NCBI GenBank assembly: GCA_023132505.1
Contig: JAGLYE010000149.1
Span: 1-5,070, forward strand
Direction: 5' to 3'
Origin: Bacteroidales bacterium
GTDB lineage: Bacteria; Bacteroidota; Bacteroidia; Bacteroidales; B18-G4
DNA: 5,070 nt
A model generated the notes under the pieces. It was not told the DNA's origin, ran no database searches, and saw nothing but the letters and a program-made list of their open reading frames with translations. Below, in pieces: positions 1-5,070 of the stretch. How positions within the stretch are numbered: position 1 is the stretch's first letter; each line of letters begins with the position of its first letter. The position numbers and the translations under genes are program-made.

Positions 1-674
1 CAGCCTACAAACTTGCCGATCTGGCTTTGGGCATACAGAAAAAGTACAACCACAAGATCAAGTATATCGACATGGGAGGCGGCTTTGCCTCAAAGAACAC
101 CCTAAAGGGTTCATACCTGCCGGGTACAGATGCCAACCCAACTTTCGACGATTATGCTGAAGCGATCACCTCCGCATTGATCAACGCCGATTTTGAGCCG
201 GGGAACCTGCCTCTGCTGATCCTGGAAACAGGCCGGGCCCTGATCGATGATGCAGGCTTTCTGCTGGGTTCAGTGATTTCTAACAAGAGGCTGTCCGACG
301 GAAGGAGAAATACCATCATAGACATAGGCGTGAATATCTTATTCACCTCCTTCTGGTACGATCATAAGATCACCCCTGCACAGGAATTCACCCAATACGC
401 TGAGGATACCATTCTTTACGGTCCACTGTGTATGAACATCGACGTGATCAGGGAAAATGTCAGTCTGCCCCTGATGAACAAGGGAGATCACCTTGTCATC
501 CACTCCGTGGGTGCTTACAACATGACACAATGGATGCAATTTATTACCTTACGGCCTAAAGTGGTGATGATCGATACAAATGGAAAAACTCATCTGATCA
601 GGAAGAATGAATCTATTGAAACCATCACCTCACTTGAGAATACACCGGAACATTTGAAGAATTTCAAAATTTAG
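1..674 (+). CDS. PLP-dependent decarboxylase, fold type III (DapDC/ODC-like), C-terminal part
   Basis: This gene is cut by the left edge; the reading frame is open from the first full codon at base 3, so the TTG at 27 is not a real start. The visible part covers the end of the PLP-binding barrel and the C-terminal beta domain of the alanine-racemase-fold decarboxylases. Recognisable motifs are the phosphate-binding glycine run in DMGGGF (Gly codons 75-83), ETGR (225-236, matching the EPGR motif of the family), GPLCMNID (420-443, matching GPxCxxxD, whose Cys and Asp are kept) and GAY (510-518), whose Tyr contributes to the active site at the dimer interface. Such enzymes decarboxylate basic or diamino acids in the cytoplasm. 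Diaminopimelate decarboxylase is unlikely: the usual CESGD is CMNID, and the Arg-Pro of the RPALY segment is replaced (TSFWYD). The substrate is therefore open (ornithine, arginine, lysine or a conjugate). The N-terminal part, including the PLP lysine, lies outside the window. It ends 27 nt before the next gene and probably shares its transcript. Confidence 0.85.
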   Translation, partial: AYKLADLALGIQKKYNHKIKYIDMGGGFASKNTLKGSYLPGTDANPTFDDYAEAITSALINADFEPGNLPLLILETGRALIDDAGFLLGSVISNKRLSDGRRNTIIDIGVNILFTSFWYDHKITPAQEFTQYAEDTILYGPLCMNIDVIRENVSLPLMNKGDHLVIHSVGAYNMTQWMQFITLRPKVVMIDTNGKTHLIRKNESIETITSLENTPEHLKNFKI

Positions 675-701
675 ATTAAAACAAATGTTTAACTGATCAC
701 A

Positions 702-2915
702 TTGAATAAACATATAAATATCCACTTCACATCACTAACGGACAGCATCACCAACAGCTATTCGCAGGTGTTCTTTTCGAAAAGCAAGCTATTTGCCTTC
801 CTGATCATTATTGTTACCTTTTTTGATTTCTATGCAGGACTTTCAGGGCTAATTGCTGTGCTTACATCCAACCTGGCTGCTTTTTCCATAGGGTTTAACC
901 GGCAAAACATCCGGAATGGCTTTTATGGATTCAACAGTCTGTTGGTAGCCCTGGGACTTGGTATGTATTATGAATTCAATGCCGAATTTATCCTGGTGTT
1001 GCTGTTTGCTTCGCTATTCACTCTGTTGGTGAGTGTGATGCTTGAGGGGGTGATCGGAAAATATGGTCTCCCCTATCTGAGCATCCCCTTCCTCTTCGGT
1101 ATCTGGCTGGTGCTTCTTGCTGCCAGGGAATACACATCCCTTGAGATTAGCCAGCGGGGGGTTTATACCCTTAATGAGATGTACGCCCTGGGCGGAAAAT
1201 CATTGGTCGACCTGCATGAATGGCTCTACAGCCTGCCATTTCCTGACATCGTAGTATTGTATTTCCGTTCTCTTGGTGCAATATTCTTCCAATATCACCT
1301 TTTTCCCGGAATCATTATTGCCATCGGTGTTCTGATCTATTCACGGCAGGCCTTTCTGCTGTCTATCCTGGGATTTGCTTCGGCATGGATCTTCTACCTG
1401 TCGATCGGCGCTGATATCAATGCCCTGAGTTATAGCTACATCGGATTTAACTTTATACTTACTGCCATCGCCATCGGCGGTTTTTTCGTCATCCCTTCAA
1501 AGTGGTCGTACCTCTGGGTTATCCTCCTTACTCCCCTGACCTCTTTTTTGATCACAAGCACCAGTGGGATGTTTGCAGCTTCACAGCTTTCCATATATTC
1601 CCTGCCCTTCAACCTGGTAGTATTAATGTTCCTCTACATCCTGAAGTTCAGAGAGAGGCATTATCGCAAGCCGGAGGCGGTAACGATCCAGCATTTCTCC
1701 CCGGAAATGAATTTCTACACCAAGGATAACTACCGCAGGCGATTTGATGAGAATGTTTCTATAAACCTTACGCTTCCCTTCTGGGGAGAATGGACAGTGA
1801 CCCAGGCCCATGAGGGTGAACATACCCATAAAAAGGACTATAAGCATGCCTGGGATTTCGAAATTACTGATGAGGATGGCATTTACCATTCCGGATCCGG
1901 GCTTGAAACAGAAGATTTTTATTGTTTCAATAAACCCGCCCTTGCCCCTGCTGATGGGTGGGTGGATGAGATCCTTGATGGTGTTGAGGACAATGCCATT
2001 GGCGAAGTCAACCTTGACCAGAACTGGGGTAATACCATTGTGATCAAGCACACTGAAAAAATTTATACCAAGCTCAGTCACCTGAAGAAAGATTCATTCA
2101 AGGTTGAAAAAGGGGATTTCGTGAAGCGAGGTGATGTATTAGCCCTCTGTGGAAATTCCGGTCGGTCACCCAGGCCCCACCTTCACTTCCAGGTACAGGC
2201 CGATCCTTATATCGGGTCACCTACCATCGACTACCCCTTTGCCTTTTATATTATTCGGGAACATAAGGGTATTGCACTGGAAAGTTATTCCAGACCCCTT
2301 AAGAATGATAATGTTTCCAATATTGAAAAAAACGACAGTCTCCAGGATGCATTTCACTTCGTTCCCGGGCAAAAGATACAGTTCAGGGTAATAGCCGGCA
2401 ACATGGAAGATGAGTCAGTGATCAGGCTTTGTGTAAAAATCGATCCCTATAACAATACATACATCCATGAGGAGTCCGGGAATTCAAAAGCCTGGTTCCG
2501 TACCGAAGCTGGAATGATGTACTTCACTCATTTTGAGGGGGATAAAAAATCTTTTCTATACCTGTTGTTCCTTGGGTTATACCGTACTGTTTCAGGCTAT
2601 TACCAAGAGCTAAAAGTACATGATGAGTTTACACTCAGCATGATCAGCAGCAAAGCCGGTATGATCCTTCAGGATTTCATAGCTCCCTTTTATACCTTCC
2701 TGCATGCAACCTATGAGCTGGAATATCTGAAGCTGGAAGATGAGCTGTCAGGAAGCAAAATCGAGATGCAGTCTGTTGCACGTGTCAGGTCCGGCAAGAG
2801 GGTGAAAAAGACCTTCGAATTCAGGTTTACCATTGACAAAGGCAATATCACCAGGATCCACATCAAAGCCAGAAACTCAAATATCGAGGCTACATGGGAA
2901 GAGCCGGACTTTTGA
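702..2915 (+). CDS. Urea transporter-like membrane protein fused to an M23 metallopeptidase domain
   Basis: This 737-residue protein has three parts. Residues 30-314 are strongly hydrophobic, about ten membrane segments, and resemble the UT urea-channel family. Two half-repeats are visible: GFYGFNSLLVALGLG (73-87) pairs with SYIGFNFILTAIAIGG (245-260), and LPYLSIPF (123-130) pairs with LSIYSLPF (296-303). Residues about 360-515 form an M23/LytM domain: THKKDYKHAWDF (375-386, likely zinc ligands H376 or H382 plus D385), the APADGWV strand, NWGNTIVIKH, YTKLSHL (H460) and RPHLHFQ (H493, H495). M23 enzymes usually cut peptidoglycan cross-bridges. Residues about 520-737 match no family I recognise. 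The start is TTG at 702, with no clear Shine-Dalgarno: an in-frame stop at 690-692 bars a longer form, and the first in-frame ATG falls inside the membrane domain. The final 22 nt overlap the next gene. UT function is inferred from sequence resemblance; both pore-loop motifs carry Ser where family members usually have Thr, so the solute is unproven. Confidence 0.88.
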   Translation: MNKHINIHFTSLTDSITNSYSQVFFSKSKLFAFLIIIVTFFDFYAGLSGLIAVLTSNLAAFSIGFNRQNIRNGFYGFNSLLVALGLGMYYEFNAEFILVLLFASLFTLLVSVMLEGVIGKYGLPYLSIPFLFGIWLVLLAAREYTSLEISQRGVYTLNEMYALGGKSLVDLHEWLYSLPFPDIVVLYFRSLGAIFFQYHLFPGIIIAIGVLIYSRQAFLLSILGFASAWIFYLSIGADINALSYSYIGFNFILTAIAIGGFFVIPSKWSYLWVILLTPLTSFLITSTSGMFAASQLSIYSLPFNLVVLMFLYILKFRERHYRKPEAVTIQHFSPEMNFYTKDNYRRRFDENVSINLTLPFWGEWTVTQAHEGEHTHKKDYKHAWDFEITDEDGIYHSGSGLETEDFYCFNKPALAPADGWVDEILDGVEDNAIGEVNLDQNWGNTIVIKHTEKIYTKLSHLKKDSFKVEKGDFVKRGDVLALCGNSGRSPRPHLHFQVQADPYIGSPTIDYPFAFYIIREHKGIALESYSRPLKNDNVSNIEKNDSLQDAFHFVPGQKIQFRVIAGNMEDESVIRLCVKIDPYNNTYIHEESGNSKAWFRTEAGMMYFTHFEGDKKSFLYLLFLGLYRTVSGYYQELKVHDEFTLSMISSKAGMILQDFIAPFYTFLHATYELEYLKLEDELSGSKIEMQSVARVRSGKRVKKTFEFRFTIDKGNITRIHIKARNSNIEATWEEPDF
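2886..2889 (+). promoter_or_regulatory. Weak ribosome-binding site for the barrel gene
   Basis: A short GAGG lies 4 nt before the ATG at 2894, within the coding sequence of the upstream gene. The match is short and the spacing tight, so initiation probably leans on ribosomes finishing the transporter-peptidase gene 22 nt further on. It supports this ATG but would not be convincing without the signal peptide that follows. Confidence 0.45.
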
Positions 2916-4357
2916 TCATATTGCTCCTGTTATTTGCCCCATCGGCAAAAGCCCAGTTGAACTATAGTTTCAGGCAGGTCGACTCCATTATGTATGCCAA
3001 TACGATCACTGAAAATTGGGATGAAGTGATACAGCTGGGCAAAGAAGCACTTCAAAATGATATAGATTATTACTATCTCAGGGCCAGGATGGGAATTGCA
3101 TATTATAATAAGAAAAATTACCGGGCTGCCGCTGTACAAATGGAAAAAGCCAGAAATTTCAATCCCGGGAATGCCCTGACGAATAATCTTCTGTACCGTG
3201 CTTACAGCTATTCCAGCCTTAACCCGGAAGCAAGCTTCTTTTCAAGGAACCTGACAGATAAGCAAAGAGAAGATGCCGGAATTGAAAAAGGGAGGGTTTT
3301 AACATTCATCCATTTCGAAGCAGGACCCGAATTCAGTGATAATTTCGATACGCATGAGTTTAAGCAACTTCCCCGCGGACAGGCACAAAGAAACCAGGAC
3401 CTGTATGGCAATAGCTTTTATTCCCAGCTGGGAATGAAATTGCAGGTTCACTCCCGTGTTAGCATGTACGTCGGATTTTCCAACCTTCTCATATCCAAAA
3501 AAGCCGAACTGCAGTATGCATGGAATATGCCCGATTCGGTAGTACAACATGAATGGGGTTTTTCCAAGATCTTTCCTTCAAGGCCGAGAATAAAAACAAG
3601 CAGTTACGATTATACACTCAGTCAGAATGGGGTTTACCTGAATGCCAATATCCTCCTGGGGAGTAGATGGTCGTTCACACCGGCCATTCATTATGTGCAT
3701 GTCAGTACAAAAAGCATCAATATCGACAATAACTCCAGACTTATACGTGATACAGCTTATTATATACCGGCAATTGATTCTGTGGCATATCTATATTATG
3801 ATCAGGTGAGCTTTGATATTGATCCGATTTCAACCACCCTGAACAACTTCGTTGTGTCACTGGAATTAAACAAGCAAGTATCAGTATTTGATTGGGGAAT
3901 ATTCGCTTCCTGGTCGAACCTGAACGGTCAAACCCAGTATCAGTACGGTTTTTCAGCTACATATTACCCCTTTGGCAATCTTAATTTCTATGGGAATACC
4001 ACCATTAAAGGCTTATCGCAAGAGCAGAAAACCCGGCCGATACTAAGCCAATTGCTTGGCTTAAAAGTCACCCGTTTTCTTTGGCTTGAAGGATTTGGCA
4101 TATTTGGAAATCTCAGGGGAACAAACGAATCCAATGCATTTATCGTTTATAATATTAATGACAACATAAACTTAAAAACGGGTGTAAGTCTTACCTTTGT
4201 AATTTCACCCTCAGTTCAACTGTCAGTCAGATACCAGTACCTGCAAAAACAAGGGTACAGGACAGTATCAGGGCCTGAAATCCCGGGGGGGACGAGGATA
4301 GAAGAACTTGATTATACAAACCAAAGCATTATAGGAGGATTAAAATGGAGTTTATAA
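2894..4357 (+). CDS. Exported TPR and outer-membrane beta-barrel protein
   Basis: This 487-residue protein begins with a clear Sec signal peptide: MGR, a Leu/Ile-rich core at residues 5-14 and a likely cut after AKA (residue 20) before Gln. The signal peptide fixes the ATG at 2894, which lies inside the end of the previous gene. Residues about 35-115 are helical, with one good TPR unit (about 59-92: LRARMGIAYY..., ending at NFNPG) and weaker flanking helices. From about residue 135 to the end, short alternating strands rich in Tyr, Phe and Asn dominate (for example SRVSMYVGFSNLLI, QYQYGFSATYYPFGNLNFYG, VQLSVRYQYLQKQ), closing with SIIGGLKWSL. This pattern fits an outer-membrane barrel of perhaps 14-16 strands. 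The layout recalls YaiO-like TPR-barrel proteins, but I cannot confirm membership. The 22-nt overlap with the transporter-peptidase and the 13-nt overlap with the next TPR gene imply coupled translation and a shared envelope role. Barrel function (pore, anchor or receptor) is unknown. Confidence 0.82.
   Translation: MGRAGLLIILLLLFAPSAKAQLNYSFRQVDSIMYANTITENWDEVIQLGKEALQNDIDYYYLRARMGIAYYNKKNYRAAAVQMEKARNFNPGNALTNNLLYRAYSYSSLNPEASFFSRNLTDKQREDAGIEKGRVLTFIHFEAGPEFSDNFDTHEFKQLPRGQAQRNQDLYGNSFYSQLGMKLQVHSRVSMYVGFSNLLISKKAELQYAWNMPDSVVQHEWGFSKIFPSRPRIKTSSYDYTLSQNGVYLNANILLGSRWSFTPAIHYVHVSTKSINIDNNSRLIRDTAYYIPAIDSVAYLYYDQVSFDIDPISTTLNNFVVSLELNKQVSVFDWGIFASWSNLNGQTQYQYGFSATYYPFGNLNFYGNTTIKGLSQEQKTRPILSQLLGLKVTRFLWLEGFGIFGNLRGTNESNAFIVYNINDNINLKTGVSLTFVISPSVQLSVRYQYLQKQGYRTVSGPEIPGGTRIEELDYTNQSIIGGLKWSL
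4333..4338 (+). promoter_or_regulatory. Strong Shine-Dalgarno for the TPR gene
   Basis: A perfect AGGAGG lies inside the last codons of the barrel gene, 6 nt before the ATG at 4345. It decides the start of the TPR gene and contrasts with the transporter-peptidase gene, which has no visible site, and with the barrel gene, which has only a weak one. The last gene may therefore be translated more efficiently than those before it. Confidence 0.85.
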
Positions 4358-4965
4358 GAAAAAGTATAGTACTGGCAGTATTCACGATCATCATGACGGG
4401 GCTTCAGGCGCAAAACACAGAAAAGGTGCAGGAGGCATTCATTGACAGCTATTCCTGCGAAACAAACGCAAATTATACTGATGCTATTAATATCCTGAAG
4501 AATGTGTACGATCCCGCTTCCTACCATATCAATACCCGGCTGGGATGGCTTTGCTATATATCGGGGCAATTTACCGAATCCGCGGCATATTACCAGAAGG
4601 CCATTGAGTTGAAGCCTTATGCTATTGAGGCAAGGTTTGGTCTTACCTACCCTGCTTCATCAATGGGAAATTGGGCACAGGTTAAAAATCAGTATATCAA
4701 AATCCTCGAATTGGACCCTCAAAATACCAAGGCCAATTATTATTTTGGGCTCATGCTTTATGAGTCAGGTGACTATGGGTTGGCTGCTAAGCACTTCGAA
4801 AAAGTAGTAAACCTGTTTCCTTTCGACAGCAAATCGGTATTGATGTTTGGCTGGGCTAACTTTCAATTGGGAAAGACCCGCGAAGCGGAAGTTCTGTTCA
4901 GAGAAGTGCTCATCATTGAACCGAATAATGAATCCGCCCTTGAAGGCCTGGAACTGATTAAGTAG
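4345..4965 (+). CDS. Exported tetratricopeptide-repeat protein
   Basis: This 206-residue protein starts with a signal peptide (MEFIRKS, a hydrophobic stretch to residue 20, probable cut near QAQ at 21-23). The mature protein is almost entirely TPR. A proline closing each unit recurs at residues 57, 91, 125, 159 and 193, exactly 34 apart, giving five units from 24 to 193; the first is the most divergent. Typical TPR positions are visible, for example RLGWLCYISGQFTESAAYYQKA and YYFGLMLYESGDYGLAAKHFEKV, shown here in part. TPR arrays bind partner proteins, so this is likely a periplasmic or outer-membrane-associated scaffold. No lipoprotein Cys follows the signal peptide; the single Cys at 38 lies well past the likely cut. 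The ATG sits 6 nt after a perfect AGGAGG and overlaps the previous gene by 13 nt, suggesting coupled but strong translation. It is the last gene before a repeat-rich tail, so it probably ends the operon. The specific partner is not shown; the upstream barrel or M23 domain is the natural candidate. Confidence 0.88.
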   Translation: MEFIRKSIVLAVFTIIMTGLQAQNTEKVQEAFIDSYSCETNANYTDAINILKNVYDPASYHINTRLGWLCYISGQFTESAAYYQKAIELKPYAIEARFGLTYPASSMGNWAQVKNQYIKILELDPQNTKANYYFGLMLYESGDYGLAAKHFEKVVNLFPFDSKSVLMFGWANFQLGKTREAEVLFREVLIIEPNNESALEGLELIK

Positions 4966-4985
4966 ATTGTCGATTGTCGATTGTC
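4965..4985. repeat. Three tandem GATTGTC heptamers
   Basis: GATTGTC occurs three times in a row without a gap; the first copy uses the final G of the TPR gene's stop codon (TAG at 4963-4965). A fourth, altered heptamer (GATTGGG) follows at 4986. The third copy is also the beginning of the longer 33-bp repeat, so the heptamer appears to be the seed of that larger unit. Confidence 0.9.
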
Positions 4986-5070
4986 GATTGGGGATTTTAG
5001 ATAGGATGGTCGATTGTCGGTTGGGGATTTTCGATAGGATGGTCAATTGTCGGTTGGGGATTTTCGATAG
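4979..5070. repeat. 33-bp direct tandem repeat, running off the window
   Basis: Two full 33-bp units (4979-5011 and 5012-5044) and 26 bases of a third (5045-5070) lie back to back with no spacer. Each unit reads GATTGTCG, then a TTGGGGATTTT block, then GATAGGATGGTC. Units 1 and 2 differ at only two positions (unit positions 9 and 21); units 2 and 3 differ only at position 1. The array continues beyond the right edge, so its size is unknown. It resembles the noncoding GACAATC-type intergenic repeats seen in Bacteroidota genomes. I see no promoter or stem-loop terminator in it. Confidence 0.92.

Noticed and set aside
27..29. TTG as the true start of the decarboxylase
   Set aside because: The frame is open to the window edge with sensible sequence (AYKLADLAL) ahead of it, and starting here would remove the N-terminal PLP-lysine region, so the gene is simply cut.
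1..674. Assigning lysA (diaminopimelate decarboxylase)
   Set aside because: CESGD is replaced by CMNID and the Arg of the RPALY segment is missing, so only the fold-type III decarboxylase family is supported.
675..701. Terminator or separate promoter between the decarboxylase and the transporter-peptidase
   Set aside because: The 27-nt gap is A/T rich with no inverted repeat or T-run, and is too short to hold a convincing promoter.
1623..2081. Minus-strand open frame of 152 codons within the transporter-peptidase gene
   Set aside because: It is fully antisense to the conserved M23 motifs, which establish the + strand frame, and it has no recognisable domain.
3208..3550. Minus-strand open frames within the barrel gene
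   Set aside because: They are short, overlap each other, and lie antisense to a signal-peptide-bearing gene with a consistent barrel pattern.
4765..5046. Minus-strand open frame of 93 codons with a repeated SKIPNRQSTI peptide
   Set aside because: The peptide repeat is only the 33-bp DNA repeat (11 codons) read through, and the rest is antisense to the TPR gene. No ribosome-binding site or domain supports it.
4965..5070. CRISPR array
   Set aside because: The units are contiguous, with no unique spacers between them, and they diverge by single substitutions. This is an ordinary tandem repeat.

Overview
The window looks like part of a Bacteroidota chromosome, probably a Bacteroidales- or Cytophaga-like lineage. 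This is inferred from four things: signal peptides ending in A-x-A-Q or Q-A-Q, TPR-plus-outer-membrane-barrel proteins, a TTG start with no visible Shine-Dalgarno, and a short-unit tandem repeat built on GATTGTC (GACAATC on the other strand) of a kind common between genes in this phylum. No phylogenetic marker gene is present, so the assignment is provisional. There are no RNA genes, insertion sequences or CRISPR arrays.

Layout: four genes lie head to tail on the + strand and fill almost the whole window. (1) At 1-674 is the C-terminal part of a fold-type III PLP-dependent amino-acid decarboxylase, cut by the left edge. (2) After a 27-nt gap, 702-2915 encodes a 737-residue membrane protein. 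Its N-terminal half looks like a urea transporter (UT family), followed by an M23 (LytM-type) metallopeptidase domain with a full set of active-site residues, then about 220 unassigned residues. (3) At 2894-4357, overlapping gene 2 by 22 nt, is an exported protein with a short N-terminal TPR region and a probable outer-membrane beta-barrel. (4) At 4345-4965, overlapping gene 3 by 13 nt and preceded by a perfect AGGAGG, is an exported protein made almost entirely of 34-residue TPR units. From the last base of its stop codon to the window end (4965-5070) there is a heptamer repeat grading into a 33-bp tandem repeat that runs off the edge.

The overlaps of genes 2-3 and 3-4 argue for one transcript with translational coupling, and gene 1 is close enough to share it. 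Taken together, genes 2-4 could form one assembly: an inner-membrane channel carrying an M23 domain, a periplasmic TPR scaffold and an outer-membrane TPR-barrel. The decarboxylase could supply or consume a small molecule linked to it. That joint role is inference; the sequence directly shows only the domains and the tight gene order. The transporter-M23 fusion, and the question of which side of the membrane its M23 domain faces, are the most interesting points.
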